64,000 bases of DNA, taken from assembly GCF_018742245.1 (NCBI RefSeq), contig NZ_CP036132.1, positions 739,001 to 803,000 on the forward strand, written 5' to 3'. The DNA comes from Bacillus mycoides (GTDB lineage: Bacteria; Bacillota; Bacilli; Bacillales; Bacillaceae_G). Positions 43,299-52,278 of this stretch are shown here, piece by piece. Below the pieces are notes generated by a model. That model ran no database searches and had not been told where the DNA came from. It worked only from the letters and a program-made list of their open reading frames with translations. Positions within the stretch are counted from its first letter, which is position 1, and each line of letters opens with the position of its first letter. The position numbers and the translations under genes were made by a program.

Positions 43299-44954
43299 TT
43301 ATAATGATTGTTTTAAATTTACTTTTCCTTGTTCACCTAAAACGCCATCAGCAATATTTACAGCGTGATCACCGATACGCTCTAAGTTACTTACCATATC
43401 AACGAAAATGATGCTTGCATCACCTGAACAGCTACGTTCGTTCAGACGTAATACATGACGTTTACGAAGAACACGTTCCATTTGGTCAATTTTACGTTCT
43501 TTTGCAATAACCGTTTGAGCTAGTTCAGTGTCGAAGTTTGTTAAAGCATTGATTGCATCTTGTAATGTTGAAATTGTTAATTCAAGCATTTCATTTAATT
43601 CAGCTAGTGCTTCATCTGATAGTGAAACGCGGTTTGAAATTTGGAAATCTACAAGTTCTACTAAGTTTTCTACATGATCACCAACACGTTCAATATCTCC
43701 AACAACACCTGCTAGAACTGAATGCTTTTCAGAGTCTGTATGTGAAAGTGGTTTTTCTGATAGTAAAACTAAATACTCGGTAATTTTTTTATCTAAATTG
43801 TTAATAGCTGCTTCTAATTGCGTAGCCATATCAGCGTGTTTCTTTTCTTGTGTATTTAAAAATTGGTTTGCTTCTTTTAATCCTTGTAAAGAAAACTCAG
43901 CCATGCGAACAATTTCTTTTTGCGCTTCTGTTAGTGCGATAGCAGGAGATTGTTCAATAAAGATTGGATTTAAATGTTGCGGTTTGAAATCAATAGCAGA
44001 ATCTTCGCCGCGAATAAGTTTTGTTACAATCCATGCTAACACTGCAATGAATGGGAACTGAATAACCGCATTTGTTACGTTAAATGTTCCGTGTGCAAAA
44101 GCAATTGTCATTTCTGGATTTAAGTTTAAAGATGTTTGGAAATATTGAATTAAACTTGTAAATGGTACTAATAAAATCGTAAAGATAATTGTACCGACGA
44201 TATTAAAGATAACGTGAACTAATGCTGCGCGTCTTGCTGCAATAGAAGTACCGATTGCTGCTAATACAGCTGTAATTGTTGTACCAATGTTATCACCGAA
44301 TAATACAGGAAGAGCAGCTTGTAAATCAATTGCACCCTGGCCAAATAGTTCTTGTAAAATACCGATTGTCGCACTTGAACTTTGTACAATTAAAGTGAAG
44401 ACTGTACCAACAACGATTCCTAAGATTGGGTTATCACTCATACTAACCATTAATTCTTGGAATGATTCTAAAGAGCGAAGAGGTTTCATACCTGAGCTCA
44501 TTAATTCTAAACCAAAGAATAACATACCAAATCCGAATACGACTTGACCTAAAGACTGTACTTTTTTATTTTTAAAGAAGAATAATAAGATTGCTCCGAC
44601 TGCCATAATTGGAAGAGCGTATTCTCCGATTTTAATTCCGATAATAAATGCAGTAACTGTCGTTCCGATGTTCGCACCCATAATAACACCGATTGCTTGT
44701 CTTAATGTCATAAATCCGGCACTTACAAGTCCGACTGTTAAAGCGGTTGTTCCTGAACTTGATTGAATTAATACTGTAACTAACATACCTGCTAGTACAC
44801 CCATAAGAGGATTTGTTGTAAAACGATCTAGAATATCGCGAAGACGATCTCCGGCTGCTTGTTGCAGTCCATCGCCCATGTATTTAATCCCGAATAAGAA
44901 AATACCTAATCCACCAATGAACTGGAAGATCATATCTTGAATATTGTATTCCAC
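43299..44954 (-). CDS. Na/Pi-cotransporter family protein (NptA/YjbB type) with PhoU-like tail
   Basis: 551 aa from GTG 44954: AAGGAG is 8 nt upstream, whereas the GTG at 44963 overlaps that site. Two membrane repeats carry 'LIQSSSGTTALTVGLV' and 'LIVQSSSATIGIL' (QSSS motifs of the NptII family), with 'GANIGTT' and 'GDNIGTT'. Residues about 340-540 form a PhoU-like helical domain ('VVGDIERVGDHVENL' and 'SNLERIGDHAVNIADG'). Predicted sodium-coupled phosphate transporter. Confidence 0.92.
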   Translation of the reverse strand: MEYNIQDMIFQFIGGLGIFLFGIKYMGDGLQQAAGDRLRDILDRFTTNPLMGVLAGMLVTVLIQSSSGTTALTVGLVSAGFMTLRQAIGVIMGANIGTTVTAFIIGIKIGEYALPIMAVGAILLFFFKNKKVQSLGQVVFGFGMLFFGLELMSSGMKPLRSLESFQELMVSMSDNPILGIVVGTVFTLIVQSSSATIGILQELFGQGAIDLQAALPVLFGDNIGTTITAVLAAIGTSIAARRAALVHVIFNIVGTIIFTILLVPFTSLIQYFQTSLNLNPEMTIAFAHGTFNVTNAVIQFPFIAVLAWIVTKLIRGEDSAIDFKPQHLNPIFIEQSPAIALTEAQKEIVRMAEFSLQGLKEANQFLNTQEKKHADMATQLEAAINNLDKKITEYLVLLSEKPLSHTDSEKHSVLAGVVGDIERVGDHVENLVELVDFQISNRVSLSDEALAELNEMLELTISTLQDAINALTNFDTELAQTVIAKERKIDQMERVLRKRHVLRLNERSCSGDASIIFVDMVSNLERIGDHAVNIADGVLGEQGKVNLKQSL

Positions 44955-45513
44955 GCATTCCACTCCTTAAATTTCATGTACGATGTAATTATTAACTAAA
45001 CCTTGAGGCACTGTAAACGGTTTGTCTATAATTTTTACACTAAATTTACAAAGTACTAAAAAGTTTACAATTCTTTAAAGAAACTCCTGGATTTAATTGG
45101 TTTTCATGCATGGTATCTGACTATTTCGTAAAGAAGTCACATTTATCACACTATTTATTGATAGTAAAAATAGGAGAGATAAACTATCCAAATTGGGTGT
45201 GCTAAGTAAAGTTTCACTTTATTTATAATGGTTCTTTGCATATTTTTTAATCAAAGTTAGAAAAATATGTAGGGGAAATGGGGAGGTTTGAAATGAGTGT
45301 ACTGATGAAAGTGAAAAAATGATTGAAGTATATTAATCCACTTCTTTGGAGTGCTTGCAACATTAAAAAAGAGCAATTCGCATATGAATTTGCCCTGGTT
45401 TTTTATGTTAAAAAAGTTTGAGTACTTCGTATTGTAAAAACTGTGTGCAGTGTGCTTGTTTAGCCTGCTATTTGTGGGAGATAAAGCTACCCACTGATTA
45501 AAGTTTCACTTTA
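44955..45513. other. 559-bp intergenic region with bcr1-like remnants
   Basis: No convincing gene. It should hold the promoter of the Na/Pi gene near 44960-45060. A 3'-end fragment of the bcr1-like repeat (AAAGTTTCACTTTAT) lies near 45205-45222, and an internally deleted copy fills 45459-45514. A 9-codon ATG frame at 45294 with a GGGAGG site is too short to call. Confidence 0.6.
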
Positions 45514-45514
45514 T
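45459..45514 (+). repeat. Internally deleted bcr1-like repeat
   Basis: Starts TTTAGCCTGCTATTTGTGGG and ends with the full ACTGATTAAAGTTTCACTTTAT 3' end, but lacks about 100 bp of the middle. Its terminal TTTAT touches the stop codon of the minus-strand reductase gene. Confidence 0.75.
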
Positions 45515-46500
45515 TAGGAGTTGTCGTTATGTTTCAAGTTTATGACGACATTTCCCTTTTTGTGTCCTTTTTCAACATATATGTGAGCTTCAACAATTTC
45601 CTCAAAAGTGTATTGCCTATCAATGACCACTTTTATTTTACCATTCTCAACAAGTTCTTTAAGGAAATTTAATGCTTCGGAAGTTTCAGGTGCGTTTTGA
45701 CTTAATATGAGTTTCATGCGACTTGTCAATTTAGTCCAGAGCATTTGAGCACTTGGTAACGGTTCAACGATATTTATATAGGTACCATCTTCCTTTAACA
45801 TTTTAATACAATCTGAAAAGGTACTCTTATTTACGGCTTCAAAGATAACATCATAAGCTCCGTCTATAGTAGAAAAATCGCTTGCGGTGTAATCAATTAC
45901 TTCGTCAGCTCCTAGGGACTTTACTAATTCTAAATTTGAGCTACTGCACACCCCTGTAACTTTTGCGCCGAAATACTTGGAAATTTGCACTGCATAACTT
46001 CCGACACTTCCAGAAGCTCCGTAAATAAGAATGTTTTGACCGCTTCGAACGTTAGCTTTCCTAAGGAAAAACAAGGCTGTACGTGCTCCAATTGGGATGG
46101 CTGCGGCTTCTTCATAGGATATATTGGAGGGCTTCATGCACACTGCTCCATCTTCAGGTATACAAATGTACTCAGCATAAGAACCGAAATTTGCTTGGGT
46201 AGCAGCAAAAACTGGATCTCCTACTTTAAAACGCGTAACGTCTTTTCCTACTGATTCAACCTCACCAGCCAATTCCATTCCAAGTATTTGTTTTTTCGGT
46301 TGTTTAAAGCCAAGTGCAATTCGAGCGGGTAGCCAAACCGAAGAGGGAACTGTAAAACTTCTTGAACGAATATCTCCTGCTGTTACGGTTGTCGCATTAA
46401 TTTTTATTAGTATTTCATTGTCTTTAGGTGTAGGTTTTTCAACTTCTTTCAATTGAAGTACGTCGGGGGGACCATATTTTGTATACAATATTGCTTTCAT
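45514..46500 (-). CDS. NAD(P)-dependent quinone oxidoreductase (MDR superfamily)
   Basis: 328 aa from ATG 46500 (GGAGG 8 nt upstream; the frame to 46515 ignores that site). 'PKQKILGMELAGEVESVGKDV', 'AIPIGARTALFFL' and 'ILIYGASGSVGSYAVQISKYFGAKVTGV' (in parts) identify a zinc-free quinone reductase-like enzyme. Substrate unknown. Its stop codon is flush with the bcr1-like remnant, so the repeat may have clipped the original C terminus. Confidence 0.88.
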   Translation of the reverse strand: MKAILYTKYGPPDVLQLKEVEKPTPKDNEILIKINATTVTAGDIRSRSFTVPSSVWLPARIALGFKQPKKQILGMELAGEVESVGKDVTRFKVGDPVFAATQANFGSYAEYICIPEDGAVCMKPSNISYEEAAAIPIGARTALFFLRKANVRSGQNILIYGASGSVGSYAVQISKYFGAKVTGVCSSSNLELVKSLGADEVIDYTASDFSTIDGAYDVIFEAVNKSTFSDCIKMLKEDGTYINIVEPLPSAQMLWTKLTSRMKLILSQNAPETSEALNFLKELVENGKIKVVIDRQYTFEEIVEAHIYVEKGHKKGNVVINLKHNDNS

Positions 46501-46582
46501 TAATGTTTCCTCCAATTCGTTCTATATATTAATATCATACGAACAACATGAATAAATAGAACAGCGGTTCAACTTTCAATAC

Positions 46583-46631
46583 AATGCAAAAAGAAGTGCG
46601 ATTTTTTTGGAATCCACTGCTTTTTTGCATT
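46583..46631 (-). terminator. Hairpin downstream of the MFS gene
   Basis: AATGCAAAAAGAAGTG pairs with CACTGCTTTTTTGCATT across a 16-nt loop; AT-rich, probable terminator for the minus-strand transporter gene. Confidence 0.6.
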
Positions 46632-46684
46632 TGTGTATATATAATTTTTTTAGTGTAAGTACTTTGAAATGGAGCGAGTTAACA

Positions 46685-47887
46685 TTACCCAACGGCTTTT
46701 TCGTTTATTTTATCTTTCTGTTTTTGTTTCCGTAAGCTTGTAATGTAAATGAACAGGAAAGCAATAAGTAATAGAGAGGAATAACGATATACAGTTGCAT
46801 AGTTGGTAAAGTGTGCAATGAATCCAAAAATAATCGCTCCAGCACCAATTCCAAGATCAAATGCTGAGAAGAATGTTGCTGTTGCCACTCCTCTCCGGTG
46901 CGGTGCTACTCGGTCAATCATCCATGCTTGTAGTGCTGGTTGAATTGCTCCGAAACCACTTCCGTAGCACGCTGCGGCAATAATTAAGCTCGGAATTGTA
47001 GTTGTATACGACAGTAAAATAATACCTGTAAACGTTATAATAACTCCTGGAATGATGACGAATGTATGGCCCTTCGTATCATATAATTTTCCAGAAAACG
47101 GACGAGTTACAGCGATTGCAAGTGCGTTAAATAAAAAGAAGAGACTAATATCGGCAATGCCGACTTCCGTAGCAAATAATGTGATAAAGCTCCCAATTCC
47201 CCCGTACATTAATGTAATACATAATATTAATAATGAAGGAAGTAAAGCTTTACGCTCAATAAATCCATCGAGAAAGGTACCAGATGTTTGCTGTGGTGGT
47301 TGCGGCGATTTTTTGATTTGAAGTAGTTTCGTTAATATTAATGAAACTATTGTGCATGAAAGTGCACATAAAAAAAGAATCGTGAAGTTATATGTTTGCA
47401 TAAGCCAAAGTCCGATAAGCGGACCGAGCGCCATGGCGATAGTTCCAGAAAGACCGAAATACCCCATGCCTTCACCGCGGCGAGCTTGCGGAATTAAATC
47501 TGAAACGACAGTTCCGTATGTAGTCGTTGTAATACCAAAACCAGCTCCGTGTAAAATTCGAACGGCAAGCAATAGGAAAACGGTTGAAGCGAAAAGATAA
47601 CTGCCCATAGCGAGTAAACAAATAGCGGTACCGATCATTAAAATGATTTTTTTGTTGAATTTTTGCAAGGCATTTCCAGTTAGCGGCCTAATAAAAAGTG
47701 CTGCAACGGTAAACATGCCGACAACGAATCCGATATTTGAACTTGTGCCCCCAATTTCTTTCACATAAACAGGTAAAGTTGGAATTAACATTTGAAATCC
47801 TAAAAACATACATAAGTTTGCTAGAATTAGCGCAATAAACTCTTTTGTCCATAACGGTTCTCGTTTTACGAGTACTGCCTCTCCCAT
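46685..47887 (-). CDS. MFS transporter (drug/metabolite exporter type)
   Basis: 400 aa from ATG 47887; GGGGATG lies just upstream. A longer frame reaching 47947 would take its first 20 codons from the bcr1-like repeat and is rejected. Twelve helices; 'GAGFGITTTTYGTVVSDLIPQARRGEGMGYFGL' (in parts) is the motif C/loop region of drug:H+ antiporters in the YfcJ/YhhS-like group. Substrate unknown. Its 5' leader must cross the repeat. Confidence 0.88.
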   Translation of the reverse strand: MGEAVLVKREPLWTKEFIALILANLCMFLGFQMLIPTLPVYVKEIGGTSSNIGFVVGMFTVAALFIRPLTGNALQKFNKKIILMIGTAICLLAMGSYLFASTVFLLLAVRILHGAGFGITTTTYGTVVSDLIPQARRGEGMGYFGLSGTIAMALGPLIGLWLMQTYNFTILFLCALSCTIVSLILTKLLQIKKSPQPPQQTSGTFLDGFIERKALLPSLLILCITLMYGGIGSFITLFATEVGIADISLFFLFNALAIAVTRPFSGKLYDTKGHTFVIIPGVIITFTGIILLSYTTTIPSLIIAAACYGSGFGAIQPALQAWMIDRVAPHRRGVATATFFSAFDLGIGAGAIIFGFIAHFTNYATVYRYSSLLLIAFLFIYITSLRKQKQKDKINEKAVG

Positions 47888-47909
47888 ATATTCATCCCCT
47901 ATATAAAAG

Positions 47910-48066
47910 TTTTCCCGCGTTAACGGGCAGTAAGCCTCTCCCCTCAAAATTTGGCTGGAGCAAAGAAGTTAGGTGGGAGCCCTGCTGTCCGTAAACGCCC
48001 GATTGGTGAAGGCTAATAATCAGTGGGGGATGAACAAAACCCCCACTGATTAAAGTTTCACTTTAT
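47910..48066 (+). repeat. bcr1-like repeat, copy 2
   Basis: About 157 bp, TTTTCCCGCG...GGGCAG...TTTCACTTTAT, very similar to copy 3 through its 3' half. It lies between the divergent MFS and MupG genes, only 22 nt from the MFS start codon. Confidence 0.87.
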
Positions 48067-48318
48067 CTCTGTTCTTTCGAGTATATGTAGTGGTCAACGT
48101 AACAGTCAAGGAAGGTGCCTTGAAAACGTATAACAATTTTTGAGGCAAAAAAACTGACAAATTTGTGGAAAGACTACACAATTTTGAAAAAAAGATGTAA
48201 AGTATAGATGTATAGACTAGTAGTTGTTATGAATGATAGAAATTGTTTTTTCTTTAAAGAAAGCGGATTCAAATGGTAGTGGATGAGAAGGGGATACATA
48301 CTTTTTCACTACATATAT

Positions 48319-48334
48319 TTGAAAAGGTTTACAA
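48319..48334 (+). promoter_or_regulatory. cre-like site upstream of the first MupG gene
   Basis: TTGAAAAGGTTTACAA resembles the CcpA operator (consensus WTGNAANCGNWNNCA) with one mismatch at the central C. It is 26 nt before the start codon. The 48067-48318 stretch before it has no gene. Confidence 0.5.
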
Positions 48335-48360
48335 TATGATGAAGAAAGAGGCGTGTACAT

Positions 48361-49449
48361 ATGAGACGATTAGGTATTTCTATTTATCCAGAACATTCGA
48401 CAGTAGAGGAAGATAAAGAGTATTTAACATTAGCAAGTAAATACGGATTTACACGTGTATTCACATGTTTATTATCTGTAGATGGCGAAAAAGAGACGAT
48501 TATAGAAGAGTTTAAGGAAACGATCTCTCATGCGAATGCAATAGGGTTTCAAGTATTAGTTGATATTAGTCCATCTGTTTTTGAACAACTAGGTATTTCG
48601 TATAATGATTTATCGTTCTTCCATGAACTAGGTGCTTATGGTATTCGTTTAGATGTCGGTTTCTCAGGTTTAGAAGAATCAATTATGACGTACAATCCAT
48701 ACGGCTTAAAAATTGAAATTAATATGAGTAACGGTACGAAGTATGTAGATAACATTATGAGTCATAGACCAAATCGTGAAAATTTAATTGGCTGTCATAA
48801 TTTCTATCCACACCGTTATTCAGGATTATCATACGATCATTTCATTAAATGCTCGAAACAATTTAAAGATTACGGTATGAGAACCGCTGCTTTTATTTCA
48901 TCATTCGATGCAACATATGGACCTTGGCCAGTAACAGAAGGGTTATGTACGTTAGAGCAGCATCGTGAATTACCGATGACAACACAAGCGAAGCATTTGT
49001 TTGCGACAGAATTAATTGATGATGTTATTATTGCGAACGCGTATGCTTCAGAAGAAGAATTACAAGCACTAGGTGCATTAAATAAAGAGAAACAAACATT
49101 TGATATAGGACTATATGATACAACAACAGAAATAGAAAGAATTATTGTGTTAGACGAACCGCATTTTTATCGCGGAGATGTATCTGAATATATGATTCGT
49201 TCTACACAGAGTCGTGTGAAATATAAAAAAGAAGAGTTCAAACCGCATAATACGCGCGAAATTAAGCGCGGGGATCTTTTAATTGATAATGAACAGTATG
49301 GTCAATATAAAGGTGAATTGCAAATTGCTTTAAAAGATATGGTGAATACAGGAAAAACAAATGTAGTTGGCCGAGTGGTAGAGGAAGAAACCTTCTTATT
49401 AGATTATTTACAAGCTTGGGATAAGTTTGGATTTACATTAAAGAAATAG
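48361..49449 (+). CDS. mupG: DUF871 protein, MupG-type 6-phospho-N-acetylmuramidase, copy 1
   Basis: 362 aa. 'LGISIYPEHSTVEEDKEYL', 'FTCLLSV', 'GYGLKIEINMSN'-like and 'IGCHNFYPHRYSGLSYDHF' (in parts) are DUF871 hallmarks: an N-terminal TIM barrel, then a cyclophilin-like C-terminal domain from about 245. In S. aureus MupG splits MurNAc-6P-GlcNAc made by a PTS. The PTS genes next door fit that role. AAGAGGCG precedes ATG 48361. Confidence 0.85.
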   Translation: MRRLGISIYPEHSTVEEDKEYLTLASKYGFTRVFTCLLSVDGEKETIIEEFKETISHANAIGFQVLVDISPSVFEQLGISYNDLSFFHELGAYGIRLDVGFSGLEESIMTYNPYGLKIEINMSNGTKYVDNIMSHRPNRENLIGCHNFYPHRYSGLSYDHFIKCSKQFKDYGMRTAAFISSFDATYGPWPVTEGLCTLEQHRELPMTTQAKHLFATELIDDVIIANAYASEEELQALGALNKEKQTFDIGLYDTTTEIERIIVLDEPHFYRGDVSEYMIRSTQSRVKYKKEEFKPHNTREIKRGDLLIDNEQYGQYKGELQIALKDMVNTGKTNVVGRVVEEETFLLDYLQAWDKFGFTLKK

Positions 49450-49457
49450 AGAAAATG

Positions 49458-49500
49458 AAAAAGGAAAAAACTACTGACTTCAGCAGCTTTTTCCTTTTTA
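49458..49500 (+). terminator. Terminator between mupG copy 1 and the PTS regulator
   Basis: AAAAGGAAAAA...TTTTTCCTTTT with inner CTACTGA/TCAGCAG pairing. The extra N-terminal codons of the regulator's longest frame are this hairpin. Confidence 0.85.
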
Positions 49501-49523
49501 TATATATAGCGAGAGGAAGAGCT

Positions 49524-51464
49524 ATGACAAAAGTGCATCAGCGATTAATTTCCATTTTAGAGGAGTTTTTAGAAGAGAAATCGATGTTAAATCGAGCTTT
49601 TTTAGCGAGCCGTTTACATGTATCAACGAAGACGATTCAAAAGGATATAAAATTATTAAATGATATATTGGAAGAACATGGAGCGAAAATTGAATCACAA
49701 AGGGGGAATGGGTACGAACTAGAAATTATACAAACTAAGAAGTTTGAAGATTTTTGCGTAAATGTATTTCAAAAACAGACGGAAAAGATTCCAACTTCTT
49801 ATGAAGAAAGAGTAGCTTATATTTTACAACGTATTTTAACGACAGATGGGTATATGAAGCTTTCACAGCTAGCGGAAGAGATTTATGTGAGCAAATCTAC
49901 TGTAAACTTAATTATGAAAGATGTTACGGATATTTGTAGTCGCTATGAGTTACAAATTGAAAAAAGACCATATTATGGTATACGTATTGTGGGAGAAGAA
50001 TTTAATATTCGTTCTTGTTTATCACAATATGGTTTACCGCGGTATGACCATACTCCGTTTCATGAGAACTATGAGCAGACGGACACGTATTTATCGTTAC
50101 CCCATATTTCTCTCATCCGCTCAGTTATACTAAAGTATATCGAGGGAGGAACGATATATTTATCAGATATAGAAATTGATAATTTATCAATTCATATTGC
50201 GATTGCTTTAAAGAGATGCAGGGATGATCATTACATTCAAACACTGCATGTAGAGGAATCTGAACTTATAATAAAGAAAGAATATAAAATTGCGAAACAG
50301 ATTTTAGGGAATTTAGGGGAAGAGCTAAAACTTCAATTTCCAGAAGAAGAAATTTTATATGTGACGATGCATTTATTAAGTACTGCTGTTACAGCAAGAG
50401 ATCGCTATGAAAATGTGGAAGAGCTATTAGGGAAAGATGTATATGCATTCATGCAGCATATTCTTTTCAAAGTAGCGGAAGAACGGAATCTTACTTTTTA
50501 TTATGATGAAGAATTATTATTTGGTTTTGGTGTTCATTTAAAAACGTTATTAAATCGTTTGAAATATAAGTTAAATACGAGAAATCCTCTTTTAGCAGAA
50601 GTGAAAAAAAATTATCCATATGCTTTTGAAATTGCAGTTCTCGTTGGAGATATAATTGGTGAATATACCGGTGAATCCATTCCAGAGAGTGAAATTGGTT
50701 ATATTGCCATTCACTTTGGAGGGGCGATGAGCCGTTTACAAGAAAATAATCAAAAGAAAAGATGTTTATTAGTTTGTGCGACTGGTCAAGGGAGTGCACA
50801 GCTACTGAAATATAAAATTCTATCACAGTTTCGAGATAAATTAGAGATTGTAGGTATTACAGGCTATTATCAATTGAAAGTAGAAGACCTTTATAAAGAT
50901 AAAGTAGATTGTATTATTAGTACGATTCATATACCGAGTGGTTTGCCTGTGCCAGTTATAAAAGTGAATTCAATATTTGATGATAAAGAGATTAAATCGA
51001 TTGGTCAGCAGTTATTTACGCATGTGAATAATAGTGTGCAGCAATATATTAAGGAAGATTTGATTTTCTTAAATCGTAGTGCTTCTACGAAAGAAGAGGT
51101 TATCCAGTTTTTATGTGAGAAAGCTGCTGCGAAAAGTTATGTACCCGTAAACTTTTATGCTTCTGTTATGGAGAGAGAGAACACATCTCCTACAGCGGTT
51201 GGGAATTTAGTTGCGATTCCACACCCGATGCAGTTATTAAGTGAGCAAACATTTTTGATGTTTTGTACACTTGAAAAGGCTGTTGACTGGGGAGATAAGA
51301 AAGTACAAGTTATTATTTTATTTAGTGTGAAGCGTAATAATAATGAAGATTTACAAAAGCTTTATGATTTTTTATATGATATTATGTCTAGCCAGAATAC
51401 GATAGAGAAATTAACTCAGGCTGAAGTAATTGAAGATTTCCAAGAGATATTATTATCTTTATAA
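49524..51464 (+). CDS. BglG/LicR-type PRD transcriptional activator with EIIB and EIIA domains
   Basis: 646 aa from ATG 49524 (GAGAGGAAGAG upstream). Order: two winged-helix domains (about 1-170, 'MLNRAFLASRLHVSTKTIQKDI' and 'KLSQLAEEIYVSKSTVNLI', in parts); PRD1 and PRD2 with conserved His ('LSIHIAIALKR', 'VTMHLLS', 'FGVHLKTLL', 'IAIHFGGAM'); an EIIB-like domain ('LVCATGQGSAQLL', about 415-500); and an EIIA(Mtl/Fru)-like domain ('AIPHPMQLL'). It should activate the downstream PTS operon in response to its phosphorylation state. Confidence 0.93.
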   Translation: MTKVHQRLISILEEFLEEKSMLNRAFLASRLHVSTKTIQKDIKLLNDILEEHGAKIESQRGNGYELEIIQTKKFEDFCVNVFQKQTEKIPTSYEERVAYILQRILTTDGYMKLSQLAEEIYVSKSTVNLIMKDVTDICSRYELQIEKRPYYGIRIVGEEFNIRSCLSQYGLPRYDHTPFHENYEQTDTYLSLPHISLIRSVILKYIEGGTIYLSDIEIDNLSIHIAIALKRCRDDHYIQTLHVEESELIIKKEYKIAKQILGNLGEELKLQFPEEEILYVTMHLLSTAVTARDRYENVEELLGKDVYAFMQHILFKVAEERNLTFYYDEELLFGFGVHLKTLLNRLKYKLNTRNPLLAEVKKNYPYAFEIAVLVGDIIGEYTGESIPESEIGYIAIHFGGAMSRLQENNQKKRCLLVCATGQGSAQLLKYKILSQFRDKLEIVGITGYYQLKVEDLYKDKVDCIISTIHIPSGLPVPVIKVNSIFDDKEIKSIGQQLFTHVNNSVQQYIKEDLIFLNRSASTKEEVIQFLCEKAAAKSYVPVNFYASVMERENTSPTAVGNLVAIPHPMQLLSEQTFLMFCTLEKAVDWGDKKVQVIILFSVKRNNNEDLQKLYDFLYDIMSSQNTIEKLTQAEVIEDFQEILLSL

Positions 51465-51475
51465 GAAAAGTATAT

Positions 51476-51506
51476 AAAAACTTCCGTTACATAACGGAAG
51501 TTTTTT
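51476..51506 (+). terminator. Terminator after the PRD regulator
   Basis: AAAAACTTCCGTTA / TAACGGAAGTTTTTT stem with a 2-nt loop. Confidence 0.9.
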
Positions 51507-51514
51507 ATGTTTAA

Positions 51515-51530
51515 TTGTATGCGTTTTCAT
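51515..51530 (+). promoter_or_regulatory. cre-like site before the PTS operon
   Basis: TTGTATGCGTTTTCAT fits the CcpA site consensus with one mismatch and keeps the central CG; 45 nt before the EIIA start codon. Confidence 0.6.
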
Positions 51531-51574
51531 AATAAGATAAGAATATAGAAAAAAATAGCTTGGGGGAATTTAAA

Positions 51575-51895
51575 ATGACTGATATGCAAACTCCATTTGC
51601 GTTAATTTTACATGGTGGCAACGCTAGAAGCGCGGCACTTGAAGCAATTTCTTTTGCAAGACAAGGAGATTTTCAGAATGCGAGTGAAAAGATGGAACTT
51701 GCTAGTGAGGAAATATCATCCGCTCATCGTATTCAAACGGATTTAATTCAAGAGGAAGCAAGAGGAAACCATGCAGAAATAAGTTTATTATTAGTGCATG
51801 CACAAGATCATTTAATGAATGCCATTACAGTGAAAGAACTTGCTGAGGAATTTATTACTCTTCATAAACGAGTGGAAGAGAAAGTGACAGTATAA
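51575..51895 (+). CDS. PTS lactose/cellobiose-family EIIA component
   Basis: 106 aa from ATG 51575 (TGGGGGAA upstream; the frame from 51560 starts on that site). Three-helix EIIA(Lac/Chb) fold: 'LILHGGNARSAALEAI' and phosphorylation His in 'LLVHAQDHLMNAI'. It accepts phosphate from HPr and passes it to the EIIB encoded 1 nt downstream. First gene of the EIIA-EIIB-EIIC-membrane protein-mupG2 operon. Confidence 0.93.
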   Translation: MTDMQTPFALILHGGNARSAALEAISFARQGDFQNASEKMELASEEISSAHRIQTDLIQEEARGNHAEISLLLVHAQDHLMNAITVKELAEEFITLHKRVEEKVTV

Positions 51896-51896
51896 T

Positions 51897-52202
51897 ATGT
51901 ACATTTTATTATGTTGTGCAGCAGGCATGTCAACGAGTATGGTTGTAAGAAAAATGCAAGAAGAGGCAAAGAAACAAGGGAAGGATTATAAAATTAAAGC
52001 AGTCGATTCGGAACTTGTGAAACTGGAAATAAAAAATTCTGATGTTGTTTTAATTGGACCACAGGTGAAGTATTTGTTTCCAGCGGTAGAGTTTCTTGCG
52101 AAGTCATATGATATACCAGTTGCAATTATAGAACAACGAAATTATGGCATGTGTGATGGTTTGAAAGTACTTAAGCAAGCTGAACAGTTAGTTTTAGCGT
52201 AA
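51897..52202 (+). CDS. PTS lactose/cellobiose-family EIIB component
   Basis: 101 aa. The N-terminal P-loop 'LLCCAAGMSTSMVV' contains the phosphorylated Cys7. 'VLIGPQVKYLFPAVE' is typical of cellobiose/chitobiose EIIB. It starts 1 nt after the EIIA stop, with a weak ribosome binding site, so translation is probably coupled. Confidence 0.93.
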   Translation: MYILLCCAAGMSTSMVVRKMQEEAKKQGKDYKIKAVDSELVKLEIKNSDVVLIGPQVKYLFPAVEFLAKSYDIPVAIIEQRNYGMCDGLKVLKQAEQLVLA

Positions 52203-52278
52203 TGATATTTTTTTAAATATAAACATTATAATGTTATAACTTTTGTTTTCGACAGATTGAACATAGGGAGGGTTATCG

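Noticed and set aside
45294..45323. Nine-codon ATG frame behind GGGAGG
   Set aside because: Too short and with no supporting context; could be chance.
47888..47947. N-terminal extension of the MFS gene
   Set aside because: Those 20 codons lie in the bcr1-like repeat and spacer, while a good start with GGGGATG lies at 47887.
49455..49523. 23-codon N-terminal extension of the PRD regulator
   Set aside because: It is encoded by the terminator hairpin of the preceding gene; GAGAGGAAGAG before ATG 49524 gives the real start.
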